40,817 bases of DNA from Sphingomonas sp. AOB5 (GCF_029433115.1 NZ_JARNTV010000031.1:1-40817), one strand, 5' to 3'. Numbered from the stretch's first letter, positions 17,435 through 24,852 are shown. Translations and numbers: made by a program. The notes: generated by a model not told the origin, from the letters alone.

Positions 17435-19020
17435 TATCGGCCCTCCTGCGTCAACGGCGTCTGCATGTTGGCGGATGCGCCGGGCATCATCTCGCGCGCC
17501 TCCGCCTCGGGCACATAGATCTCGCTGCCGTCGCAATTGCGCGCCTGTACCGGGCGCGGCGCGGCCGGGTTCGGCCCCAGCTGACGCAGCGCCAGATCGA
17601 GCCGCCGCGCATTGCGCCAGGTCCAGCTGTGCCAGTCGGACTGGGCCAGTATCATGTCGTCCAGCGCCTGGGCGCGGATCGCGCGGACCCGGTCGAGCAG
17701 CAGCGGCTGGCCCGCGACCCGGCCCTCCAGCTCGATCAACGGCAGCAGTGCGGGGGGACCCTGCAGGCGCAGATAGCAAAGATCGATCTCGATCCCCTTG
17801 CCGCCGACTTCGCGGGCGTGGCGCACATTCCACTGTGCCGCGATCGCCCCGAAATCGACTGCGCAGGAGACCGCCAGCACCAGCCCGGCCATCAGCGCAT
17901 TGGCGTTGATGAGCCAGGCCGCGGTCCGCCCGGTCAGCAGCCGCCACAGGATCAGCACCAGCCCGATCCCGACCAGCACCATCCATGCCAGCGCGGCGAT
18001 GCGCAGCTCGGTCAGCGAATAGGAGCCGATATAGTCGAGCGTGCGCAGGATGCTGGACGCGACCAGCATCAGATTCTGCGCGACCCACAATGCCACCAGC
18101 AGCCGGATCGCCGGCCGCTTCGCGCTCTCGCTGTCCGGCCGCAGCACGGTCAGCACGAACAGGCCGGCGAGCAGCGCGGTCGCGATCAGCGAATAGGCGC
18201 CGCGATGGGCATAATCGGCCATGGTGATCGTGCCCGGCAGTGGCGCCCCGCTCCACAGGAACACCGCGTCGAGCGCATTCTGCACCGCGAAGATCAGGTT
18301 GAAGGTGATCAGCGACAAGATGATCGAAGCCAGCGGCACGCGCGGCATCAACCCATCGAGCGACGCCGCGCCGACCCGGGTGCTGGTCGCGCGCGGATGC
18401 GGGCGGAAGCTCGGCCAGATCGCCATGAACACCGCCGCCGTCACGAACAGATGCGGGATCGCCGAGAACGGCGAGTCGACATGGATGCGGGCGAACAGAT
18501 CGCCGATCAGCGGATTGGCCCCGGCGAACAGCGCGACGAACACCGCGCCGCCGATCACCGGCAGCGCCAGGATCGACGCCAGCCGCCCGATGCTCGGCAT
18601 CCCGCTCGGCCCGCGCACGCGAAGGCGCCGCACCGCATCGCCGAATGGGCGGATGATCCCGAGCGAGACATGGAGCAGCAGCCGCTGTGCCCAGCGCCAC
18701 GCATCGTCGAACCGCAACCGGGTGAGCAACGCCGCGCTCGACAGCGAAACCCAGAACAGGCTCCAGCCGAGCAGCCCCGGATAATCGATCAGCGTCGCGG
18801 CGAAATACAAGGCCGCCAGCATCGCGACGAATGCCCCCCAGCGCCGCCGCACCGGCTTGACCACGATCAGCATCGCCGCCGCCCATGCGAAGGCGAACAG
18901 CCCGACCGTCGCACCCGAATATTGCCGGTAGAACAGCCAGTCGGCCAGCGCGGCCAACGCCAGCGCCGCCACCAGCTTGGCCGCAAAGCTGGCAGGTCTC
19001 GATTTGCGTCCAATGGTCAT
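17434..19020 (-). CDS. Multi-pass membrane protein, DUF4173-like
   Basis: The protein has 528 residues from ATG 19020, chosen for GGAGACGCGC just upstream; ATG 19032 is also possible. There are about ten hydrophobic segments, including LVAALALAALADWLFY, WSLFWVSLSSAALL, LPVIGGAVFVALFAG, IATALLAGLFVLTVL and AALAWMVLVGIGLVLILW. A soluble C-terminal part of about 130 residues ends the protein. The pattern matches the uncharacterised DUF4173/DUF4153 membrane family (family assignment moderate). The gene is first in the operon with the two-component system and overlaps it by one base, so it may be part of the signalling unit, such as a membrane partner of the kinase, or a regulated envelope protein. 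No enzyme motif is visible. Confidence 0.75.
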   Translation of the reverse strand: MTIGRKSRPASFAAKLVAALALAALADWLFYRQYSGATVGLFAFAWAAAMLIVVKPVRRRWGAFVAMLAALYFAATLIDYPGLLGWSLFWVSLSSAALLTRLRFDDAWRWAQRLLLHVSLGIIRPFGDAVRRLRVRGPSGMPSIGRLASILALPVIGGAVFVALFAGANPLIGDLFARIHVDSPFSAIPHLFVTAAVFMAIWPSFRPHPRATSTRVGAASLDGLMPRVPLASIILSLITFNLIFAVQNALDAVFLWSGAPLPGTITMADYAHRGAYSLIATALLAGLFVLTVLRPDSESAKRPAIRLLVALWVAQNLMLVASSILRTLDYIGSYSLTELRIAALAWMVLVGIGLVLILWRLLTGRTAAWLINANALMAGLVLAVSCAVDFGAIAAQWNVRHAREVGGKGIEIDLCYLRLQGPPALLPLIELEGRVAGQPLLLDRVRAIRAQALDDMILAQSDWHSWTWRNARRLDLALRQLGPNPAAPRPVQARNCDGSEIYVPEAEAREMMPGASANMQTPLTQEGR

Positions 19021-19142
19021 GCGCGTCTCCATCGCTGTCGCGCAGAGCTGTGGCGGGCGCGGATCGAGACGCTCCGGCGATGCCGGTGCTGAATTTATGC
19101 AGATTCGATGCAGGGCCATTTCCGGCCGGCATCCGGCACCGA

Positions 19143-19175
19143 CACGAAAAGGGCCGCCCCGGCATGGGGCGGCCC
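19143..19175 (-). terminator. Intrinsic terminator of the small Q/N-rich gene
   Basis: The stem GGGCCGCCCC (19151-19160) and GGGGCGGCCC (19166-19175) has a 5-nt loop. Read on the minus strand it is followed by TTTTCGTGTC. It lies 25 bases downstream of the stop at 19200 and separates this transcript from the membrane-protein operon. Confidence 0.85.
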
Positions 19176-19199
19176 TCTCCGCGTGACATCGATCGGGGA

Positions 19200-19406
19200 T
19201 CAGCGGCTCTGGTCGTTGCCACCGCCGCCGGCCTGGTTGCCCTGGCCGCCCGAATTGTCCTGATCGTCCTCGTCGCTGATCTCGGCACCTTCGCCGCCAT
19301 CCTGCTGACGATTCTGCTGGTTCTGCTGCTGGTCCACGCCCTGCTGGCGGTCCTGCTGCTGCTGTCCGCCGGGGTTCCGGTCCTGCTCGTTCTGGTTGTC
19401 GGCCAT
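19200..19406 (-). CDS. Small Gln/Asn/Gly-rich low-complexity protein
   Basis: The protein has 68 residues and is almost wholly Q, N, D, G, E and R, with runs such as GGQQQQDRQQ and QQQNQQNRQQ and an acidic middle (EISDEDDQD). It has no signal peptide, membrane segment or hydrophobic core, so it should be intrinsically disordered. Two features support a real gene: AGGAGCGGACA directly before ATG 19406 and an intrinsic terminator just after the stop. I know no function. The composition is like stress-induced or condensate-forming proteins, which is speculation. Confidence 0.75.
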   Translation of the reverse strand: MADNQNEQDRNPGGQQQQDRQQGVDQQQNQQNRQQDGGEGAEISDEDDQDNSGGQGNQAGGGGNDQSR

Positions 19407-19530
19407 TGTCCGCTCCTATGCGCTTCGGCGAAGGGGCCTTCGCCGCGCCCGTTTTCGGGATGCAGTCAGAACGTGCCGGATGCCGCCGCGCTCCACGCCA
19501 TGCGAAATAAAGCCGTGACGTTTCCGTAAC

Positions 19531-20439
19531 TTATACCAGACCGGCCAGCGCGTCGTGCCATGCCTGCGCTTCGTCCTCTCGCCGGGCATGCACCACCGGC
19601 GGCAAAGCGCGGCCATCCAAGATCTCGACGGTGGCGTCGTAGAGGAAGGTGGCGTTGCCCGAGATCGTCACGATGCCGTCCGCCGTCGCCGATCCGCGCA
19701 CCAGCCCGCCCTTGTTGAACACGGTGGTCGAAGTCCCGAACGGCACCCGCCCGGTCAGCCCCGCTGCGAACACCGAGGACGCCATCGCAGAGCCGCAGCT
19801 GTCGGTCAGTCCGACCCCGCGCTCGAAGGTGCGGACATAGAGGTCCTGCCCGCGCAACTCGACGAACGACACGTTCGCCCGGCCCGGGATCAGTGCCGGT
19901 CCCGCCTCGCACCATTCGCCAAGCGTCACCAGCTCGGCTTCGTCGACCTTGTCGACGAAGGTCACCAGATGCGGATTGGGGATGGCAACCGCGGTGAACG
20001 CTCGTGCGCTCGGCAATTCGCTCACCGGCCCGGTCAGCCCGACATCGGCGGGATCGGTCGTCGCTGCCGCCACCGTGCGCACCGTCACCACGCCGGGCGC
20101 CAGTGGTGCTTCTCGCGCGACATCGGCACTGCTGGTCTTCAGCTTCACCCGCGCGGCGTCCAGCCCCAACGCCTCGAAACCGGCGCGCGCCACGCAGCGC
20201 AAGCCGTTGAGACAGGTCTCGGCTTCCGAGCCGTCCGAATTGAACATCCGCATGCCGAACGCATGCGCGTCATCGCCCGCGGTCAGCAGAAGGAGTCCGT
20301 CGCCACCCACCGGCCCCTCGCGATCCGCCAGCGCGCGCGCCACCACCGCCCAGTCCGCATCGGACAGAGCGAGGTCGCGGGCGTCGATCAGCGGGAAGTC
20401 GTTCCCCGATCCATGGCATTTGACGAAAGCGAAGCGCAT
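19531..20439 (-). CDS. dapF: Diaminopimelate epimerase-like protein, divergent active-site loop
   Basis: The protein has 302 residues from ATG 20439; GTG 20448 is an alternative. It shows the two-lobed PLP-independent epimerase pattern: HGSGNDF near the N-terminus, first cysteine loop ETCLNGLRC (Cys76), NPHLVTF, and second cysteine loop ERGVGLTDSCGSAMAS (Cys215). In standard DapF these loops read close to CGNGARC and GETLACGTGA. Both catalytic Cys are kept, but Gly after the first Cys is Leu and the second loop has lost the usual GTGA. It may still be the lysine/peptidoglycan enzyme meso-DAP epimerase, or a relative acting on another amino acid. It is probably in one transcript with the upstream glutathione transferase. 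Confidence 0.75.
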   Translation of the reverse strand: MRFAFVKCHGSGNDFPLIDARDLALSDADWAVVARALADREGPVGGDGLLLLTAGDDAHAFGMRMFNSDGSEAETCLNGLRCVARAGFEALGLDAARVKLKTSSADVAREAPLAPGVVTVRTVAAATTDPADVGLTGPVSELPSARAFTAVAIPNPHLVTFVDKVDEAELVTLGEWCEAGPALIPGRANVSFVELRGQDLYVRTFERGVGLTDSCGSAMASSVFAAGLTGRVPFGTSTTVFNKGGLVRGSATADGIVTISGNATFLYDATVEILDGRALPPVVHARREDEAQAWHDALAGLV

Positions 20440-20471
20440 GCCGCCCACTTAGGAGCAGCATGCGAACATTG

Positions 20472-21146
20472 CTATTCCGCGATCACCATTTCCAGCATCG
20501 GCCCGCCCATCGCGGTCACGATCGCCTGATCCTGCGCGATGATCGGTGCGAAGCTGGGCCGCGCATGGATCGCATCGATATAGGCCGCGGTCTTCGGCCA
20601 GCGCGCCGGATCGACCTTGCAATCGATGCAACCCAGCGTCGCAAAGGGGCTGGCGATCGAGATATCGGCCAGCGTCAGCCGGTCCTCGACCAGGAAGCCG
20701 CTCGCGCTCATCTGCGTCTCGAGATAGTCGAAAATCGGTGGCAGTTGGTCCCGCTCGGCGGCATCGGCCGCGGCGAGATCGCACGGCATCTTCAGCACGC
20801 GCGGCCGCACGAAGCGATTGCCGAAGATCGCGCCGCTCGCCGCCATCATGATCGTATCGGAAAGCTCGTCGAACCAGATCGTCCGCGCCCGCGCCCGCGG
20901 ATCCGTGGGGATCAGGTTCGGATCGGGATATTTGGCTTCGAGATAGGTCACGATCGCCGTCGAATCGGAGATCAGGAAGTCATCGTCCTGAAACCCCGGC
21001 ATCTTGCCGAACGGGCTCGCCACCGCGAACTCCGGCCCGCCACGGCCAAGGCCGGCAGCCTGCAGTTCCAGTGACAGCCCTTTTTCGGCGCCGAACACCA
21101 TCACCTTGCGAACATAGGGAGATAAAGTCGATCCGAAGACGATCAT
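20472..21146 (-). CDS. Glutathione S-transferase family protein
   Basis: The protein has 224 residues. The N-terminal thioredoxin-like domain starts MIVFGSTLSPYVRKV, where the Ser/Tyr in SPYVRK is the usual place for the residue activating glutathione. The cis-Pro strand GKMPGF and the glutathione-binding D-S (ISDSTAIVTYLEAKYP) follow. The C-terminal helical domain (about 85-215) contains the N-capping motif LTLADISIAS. It is cytoplasmic. The class cannot be settled from sequence alone; many sphingomonad relatives are uncharacterised. It lies 32 bases upstream of the DapF-like gene on the same strand and is divergent from the gene at 21283. Confidence 0.9.
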   Translation of the reverse strand: MIVFGSTLSPYVRKVMVFGAEKGLSLELQAAGLGRGGPEFAVASPFGKMPGFQDDDFLISDSTAIVTYLEAKYPDPNLIPTDPRARARTIWFDELSDTIMMAASGAIFGNRFVRPRVLKMPCDLAAADAAERDQLPPIFDYLETQMSASGFLVEDRLTLADISIASPFATLGCIDCKVDPARWPKTAAYIDAIHARPSFAPIIAQDQAIVTAMGGPMLEMVIAE

Positions 21147-21282
21147 GGCCGCATCCTCTCTGGTTTGATTGGTGGCGATCCTATCACTTAAGTTGCATTA
21201 AGCAACTGGATTCAGTGGGACACGCCGCGCCCGCTGTGCAAGATTGTGGTGTACCGTTGTTCATCGGTACGGAGCCGGCCAA

Positions 21283-21981
21283 ATGATCGACCTGAATGAC
21301 GACAGCTGGATCGGACGATCGGTTCCGGCGGCGGACCCCGAACTCCGTATCTGCTTCATGGTAAGCGATCATTTCTACATCGGCGATCCGAACGACTGGA
21401 AGCAGCTGGACGACCCCGCCTATCGTCAGCCGCTCGCGCCGCCGGAGGGCATCGACCGGTTCGATACGCGATCGGTCCTTGGACACGAGTCAGCGCTCGC
21501 AGCCCATTATCGCGACATCGTCGAACGCGCGGTCCTGCTCGACTGCGACGAACCGGGCCTCGACACCTATTTCTGGATGCGGTTGTGGATCTCGGCCGGA
21601 GGCGCGGAGGCTTGCTCCTTCCCTTGGTACGATACGTGGCGGGAAATGGAGCGCGTCTTTGACTGGCTGAAACAGGCCGGTGACGGCGGTGAGGAATGGT
21701 TCGATATCGATCAAGGCTGGATGAGCAAGATGGTCCGGCGTGGGGAGCGGTTTCACCTGTACCAAGCCGATCCCGACGATGGGGAGGAATATGCGAATCT
21801 AGAGGTCGACCGCGCGCAGTTGCTGGCCAGCGCGGCTCGTGTCCGCGACGAGATATCCGTCATCATTCCACGCCTCACCGCCGCGCTCGGCTTCGATGCC
21901 TGGACCGAACCCGGCGATCTGCGAACCGATTGCTTCGGCACGCCGGACTGGAATCCGGCGCGCCTGCGCGGCAGCGTCTGA
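21283..21981 (+). CDS. Unrecognised acidic cytoplasmic protein
   Basis: The protein has 232 residues from ATG 21283 with GGAG upstream; a longer frame starts at 21244. It is acidic and rich in Trp, Asp and Tyr (for example DDSWIGRS, FPWYDTWREMERVFDWL, GGEEWFDIDQGW). It has no signal peptide or membrane span, and I recognise no domain. The aromatic-acidic composition resembles small cytoplasmic immunity or SUKH-like proteins, but I cannot support that with a motif. It stands alone, with divergent and convergent neighbours. Confidence 0.7.
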   Translation: MIDLNDDSWIGRSVPAADPELRICFMVSDHFYIGDPNDWKQLDDPAYRQPLAPPEGIDRFDTRSVLGHESALAAHYRDIVERAVLLDCDEPGLDTYFWMRLWISAGGAEACSFPWYDTWREMERVFDWLKQAGDGGEEWFDIDQGWMSKMVRRGERFHLYQADPDDGEEYANLEVDRAQLLASAARVRDEISVIIPRLTAALGFDAWTEPGDLRTDCFGTPDWNPARLRGSV

Positions 21982-21993
21982 CGATTACCGGCC

Positions 21994-22461
21994 TCATCGC
22001 AGGCCGTAATGGTCCGCCACCCGATCGAGCGCGATGCCCAGCACCAGCTTGCCCGCCCGCGCCGGCCAGCCCAGCGCTTTCTCCGCAACCGGCAGGCCTT
22101 CGCAGGCGCAGACCACCCGCCACAATATGTCCACCAGTCTAGGCCCGGCCGCCGCGATCGCCGCATCGAACCGCCGCTTCGCCGCGATCTGCGCCAATGT
22201 CGGATCGAGCGCTTCCGGCGCGCCGCGCGATCGGGGACCCGCGTCCCAATGCATCGTCACCCGCGGGCCAAGCGCCGCGGTCTCGTAATCTGCGCGGAGC
22301 CGCTCGCCAGCCTCGAATTGCCGCGCATCGACATGCCCCCGCGCGCGCAGCCAGCCGAGTGGCGACTCGGCCAGGTTCACCGTCACGCGCCGCGATCCGC
22401 GCGGACCGCTTCCCGATACGATCCGTCCGCCTTCGATTTCCCGTTCCGCCAGTTCGCGCAT
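21994..22461 (-). CDS. DUF6456-family protein
   Basis: The protein has 155 residues from ATG 22461, preceded by GAGGATGCG. The sequence RRVTVNLAESPLGWLRARG and the C-terminal half (FDAAIAAAGPRLVDILWRVVCACEGLPVAEKALGW, ending in a RVADHYGL motif) match the alphaproteobacterial DUF6456 family. That family has a helix-turn-helix-like C-terminal segment and often sits near phage-repressor-like genes. Function is unknown, with DNA binding likely. It is divergent from an XRE regulator 96 bases away, suggesting shared control. Confidence 0.8.
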   Translation of the reverse strand: MRELAEREIEGGRIVSGSGPRGSRRVTVNLAESPLGWLRARGHVDARQFEAGERLRADYETAALGPRVTMHWDAGPRSRGAPEALDPTLAQIAAKRRFDAAIAAAGPRLVDILWRVVCACEGLPVAEKALGWPARAGKLVLGIALDRVADHYGLR

Positions 22462-22530
22462 CGCATCCTCCTGCAGTTTTCCGAGTCGCGAACGGGTTGC
22501 CACACAGGCAAATCTGTAGGACAGAGAAAA

Positions 22531-22548
22531 AACCAAAAAGGTTAGGAG
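22531..22548 (+). promoter_or_regulatory. Ribosome site and small inverted repeat before the XRE regulator
   Basis: AACC-aaaaa-GGTT (22531-22543) abuts the Shine-Dalgarno AGGAG (22544-22548) for ATG 22558. In a 96-bp divergent gap between two putative DNA-binding proteins it is a candidate autoregulatory site. The arms are only 4 bp, so chance is possible. Confidence 0.3.
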
Positions 22549-22557
22549 CGGCCCGTC

Positions 22558-23136
22558 ATGATCACCGCCATCCGCGAAGTGCGCCGTGCCAAGGGACTGA
22601 CCCTCGACGATGTCGCCCGCCGCTGCGTACCGCCCACCACCGCCCAGACGATCGGCCGCCTCGAGACCGGCACGCGCACCGTATCGGTCGCCTGGCTCAA
22701 TCGTATCGCCGATGCGCTGGAAGTCGATGCCGCGCATCTGGTGAAACTGCCCGAACGGCCGGATATTCCGGTGGCGGCCTTGCTAGACGGCAGCGGAGCA
22801 CAGGCACCGCGCCGCGAGGCCAATGTCGCGCCACCGCGTGCTGCGCCCGGCATGGTGGCGATCGCCGTCTCGGGCGGGATCGGCGACTATCGCGCGGGCG
22901 ACGAGATCTGGTGCGAGCGACTCGCGCCCGATGCGTTCGCCACCGCGATGAACCGGGACGTGCTGGTTCCCCGCCCCGCCGGCCGTTTCCTGTTCGGCCG
23001 CCTGATCGGGCGCGAAGGCAGCGGTGAGAATGGTGGCAAGCTGCACCTGCTCCCACTCGGCGCCGGCACCCGCCAGCAGGTCGTGACCGACCCTGCCTGG
23101 ATCGCCTGCGCGGTCCGTCTGGTGCGACCGCTTTAA
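22558..23136 (+). CDS. XRE-family regulator with S24/LexA-like C-terminal domain lacking the protease dyad
   Basis: The protein has 192 residues. The N-terminal helix-turn-helix (about 1-60) reads MITAIREVRRAKGLTLDDVA, then TAQTIGRLETGTRTVSVAWLNRIADAL. After a Pro/Ala linker, the segment from about 100 (MVAIAVSGGIGDYRAGDEIWCERL ... VLVPRPAGRFLFGRLIG) resembles the beta-rich S24 domain of phage repressors. The catalytic Ser (normally in a GDSM-type motif) and Lys are not visible, so self-cleavage is unlikely. It is probably a constitutive or ligand-controlled repressor, perhaps of the divergent DUF6456 gene. The family assignment of the C-terminal part is moderate. Confidence 0.8.
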   Translation: MITAIREVRRAKGLTLDDVARRCVPPTTAQTIGRLETGTRTVSVAWLNRIADALEVDAAHLVKLPERPDIPVAALLDGSGAQAPRREANVAPPRAAPGMVAIAVSGGIGDYRAGDEIWCERLAPDAFATAMNRDVLVPRPAGRFLFGRLIGREGSGENGGKLHLLPLGAGTRQQVVTDPAWIACAVRLVRPL

Positions 23137-23154
23137 AGGCTTTTTCAGAAAGAC

Positions 23155-23249
23155 GGCACCAGCCCGCTCCCCCACCCGGCCACCCTTTCAGCATACTCTG
23201 TGGGAGGCCGGGTGGGGGAGCGGGCTGGTGCCGATTCAGCATCGCTGAA
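23155..23249. repeat. Long palindromic repeat, copy 2, with short hairpin tail
   Basis: Bases 23155-23181 and 23206-23232 are perfect 27-bp reverse complements sharing the core GCTCCCCCACCCGGCC with copy 1. The centre (ACCC ... GGGA) differs from copies 1 and 3. A small hairpin TTCAGC-atc-GCTGAA follows at 23235-23249, in the place where copy 1 has ATCCGC-gtga-GCGGAT. It lies between the XRE regulator and the small secreted protein. Confidence 0.9.
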
Positions 23250-23319
23250 AACGACTTTAGACGCTTGCTCCCGCGCGCAAACAGGCGCATTCGGACAGGA
23301 CAATCAGGAGGGGTAACTG

Positions 23320-23688
23320 ATGCGCTACAAGATCGCTGCCTTCGCCGCCGCCGCCTTCCTTGCGGCCGCTCCCGCGCTTGCCGAGGATTGGGATTTCATC
23401 CTGATCAACAACAGCGGCAAGTCGATCAAGACGTTCGAGATTTCGGCCGCTGGCGCCGCGAAGTGGGAACCCAACAAGGTCGATCCCGAGATCAAGCGCG
23501 ATGCCGAGGTCAAGAATGGCGGCCGCACCACGATCCATTTCGACAAGGGCGATGGCTGCAAATACGATCTGAAGGCGACCTTCTCGGACGACACGTCGCT
23601 GGTGTGGACCAATATCAACGTGTGCGACAACGCCTATGTGACGATCAAGCTCAACGCCGCGGGCGCGCCGGTCTTCACCTCGAACTGA
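23320..23688 (+). CDS. Small secreted protein of unknown function
   Basis: The protein has 122 residues. The signal peptide is about 1-21 (FLAAAPALAE) and the mature domain about 100 residues. The mature part is a predicted beta-rich single domain starting with WDFILINNSGKSIKTFEIS and has two Cys (DGCKYD, NVCDNA) that could form a disulfide. The ribosome site AGGAGG before ATG 23320 is very strong, suggesting abundant expression. Similar small periplasmic beta proteins are common in sphingomonads, but I know no function. Confidence 0.8.
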   Translation: MRYKIAAFAAAAFLAAAPALAEDWDFILINNSGKSIKTFEISAAGAAKWEPNKVDPEIKRDAEVKNGGRTTIHFDKGDGCKYDLKATFSDDTSLVWTNINVCDNAYVTIKLNAAGAPVFTSN

Positions 23689-23702
23689 GATCCGCTGGAT
23701 GA

Positions 23703-23778
23703 TGGTGGGCGCTGACGGGCTCGAACCGCCGACCCTCTCGGTGTAAACGAGATGCTCTACCAACTGAGCTAAGCGCCC
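23703..23778 (-). tRNA. tRNA-Val (anticodon TAC)
   Basis: The gene is 76 nt including an encoded CCA. On the minus strand it runs GGGCGCTTAGCTCAGTTGG at the 5' end, has an anticodon loop TTTACAC (anticodon TAC), a T-arm GGTTCGAGCC and an acceptor 3' strand GCGCCC plus A-CCA. All four stems pair. It reads Val GTA and, by wobble, other GTN codons. Confidence 0.95.
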
Positions 23779-23796
23779 ATCCAGCCGGAAGCAGGG

Positions 23797-23824
23797 CTTT
23801 TACGGCGGTTTGCGCGCCCGTCAA
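23797..23824 (-). promoter_or_regulatory. Candidate promoter of the tRNA-Val gene
   Basis: On the minus strand TTGACG (23819-23824) and TAAAAG (23797-23802) are 16 bp apart. They lie 18 bases upstream of the mature tRNA 5' end. The -35 is close to consensus and the -10 is weak. Confidence 0.4.
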
Positions 23825-23856
23825 TGACGGGTTCGCACCGCCGGTTTCCTGGAGCA

Positions 23857-23885
23857 GGCCGGTGCCGCATCCGCGTAAGCGGATC
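23857..23885. repeat. Relic tail of the palindromic repeat
   Basis: This 29-base stretch matches the tail of copy 1 (66-94) with one difference (gtaa for gtga in the hairpin loop), including ATCCGC/GCGGAT. The long palindromic stem that should lie to its left is missing. As in copy 1, the hairpin ends exactly five bases before the stop codon of the minus-strand gene that follows (23890). Confidence 0.75.
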
Positions 23886-23889
23886 AACC

Positions 23890-24852
23890 CTAGATAATCG
23901 CCAGCCCCTGCCGCTTCACCGCAGCGATATAGCCGCGCATTCCCGCCATGCCCTTCGCGCTCAGCCCGACATAGGCCCTCCGCCGGTCGCTCGGATCGGC
24001 ATGGCGCTCGAACAGGCCCGCATCGTGCAGCGTGCCGATCCAGCGAAGCGCGGTGGTGGGCGGCACGGCGGCGGCGATGCACAGGCTCGATACCGAGACC
24101 TGCCGCTTCTCCAGCTCGGCGGCATAGAGATCGAGCAGCATGTCCCAGGCGGGATCGGCGAACAGCTCGCTGTCGAAATATTGCGCGCGCAGCCGGCGCG
24201 AGCGGATCGTCGCGCGGATTTCCTGCGCGCTCGCGTCGGTCTGGTCGGCGCTGTCCGGGCCGCGATACTCATTCCCCCGGTCGCGCACGCCGCCGCGCCG
24301 CGACACTTCCTCTTCCTCGCGGGTGAGCCGCGCCAGCGTGTCGGCGATCCGCGCCACCTCGTCGTTCAGCCGCCGCAGCCGCGCCGCTTCGGCTTCGGTC
24401 TCGCGGTGCCCTTCGTGCAACTGGTCGCCCTTCGCCGCCGCCTTGGCCAGCATCAGCGCACCGACACGATCCGCCATGCCCGGCGCGCACAGCAATTGCA
24501 CATGGCGGCCCATCAGGTGTGCGGCGGCGATGTCGATCTGTGCCTCTCCGATCGCAGCCACCACCCGGCATTCCCGCTCGCGCGCCACAGCGTCGACCCG
24601 CGCCAGCACCGTGTCGAGCAAAGCCTCCGGCGCACCTGCCGCTTCGACCAGGATCAGGTCGATCGTCGCCCGGCCCGCCAGCGCGGCCGCCGCACCCTCG
24701 AAACCGGTTTCACCGCCCGCGCGCACGCCCGATAGCGCCAGCGCCTCGCGCCCCAGCCGCAACCCTTCGTCATCGCCTGCAATCACCAGCGCGACAGGTT
24801 CGCCGCTCTCATAGGCGGATCGCGCCGCCCCCATCATCTGCACATGCGCCAT
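23890..24852 (-). CDS. Winged-helix (MarR-like) regulator with N-terminal receiver-like domain
   Basis: The protein has 320 residues. The C-terminal part (about 220-315) is a winged helix: SVSSLCIAAAVPPTTALRWIGTLHDAGLFERHADPSDRRRAYVGLSAKG, as in MarR/IclR-type DNA-binding domains. The N-terminal part (about 18-135) alternates hydrophobic strands and helices like a receiver: VALVIAGDDEGLR, DLILVEAAG, CRVVAAIG, VQLLCAPG. At the phospho-Asp position there is Glu (LVEA) and the conserved Lys is absent. This suggests a degenerate, phosphorylation-independent receiver. A charged coiled-coil-like linker (about 145-190, EAEAARLRRLNDEVARIADT) joins them. Start ATG 24852; ATG 24834 or 24831 is possible. 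Confidence 0.75.
   Translation of the reverse strand: MAHVQMMGAARSAYESGEPVALVIAGDDEGLRLGREALALSGVRAGGETGFEGAAAALAGRATIDLILVEAAGAPEALLDTVLARVDAVARERECRVVAAIGEAQIDIAAAHLMGRHVQLLCAPGMADRVGALMLAKAAAKGDQLHEGHRETEAEAARLRRLNDEVARIADTLARLTREEEEVSRRGGVRDRGNEYRGPDSADQTDASAQEIRATIRSRRLRAQYFDSELFADPAWDMLLDLYAAELEKRQVSVSSLCIAAAVPPTTALRWIGTLHDAGLFERHADPSDRRRAYVGLSAKGMAGMRGYIAAVKRQGLAII

Noticed and set aside
16715..19300. A single 861-codon minus-strand frame ending in the response regulator
   Set aside because: Only its last ~239 residues are the regulator. The upstream part is a shifted frame across the membrane-protein gene, whose own TAATG junction sets the real start. It is not a fusion protein.
19426..19445. 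Palindrome CGGCGAAGG/CCTTCGCCG upstream of the Q/N-rich gene
   Set aside because: The loop is only two bases if fully paired and no T-run follows. It could be a DNA site or chance, and I cannot support a terminator or operator call.
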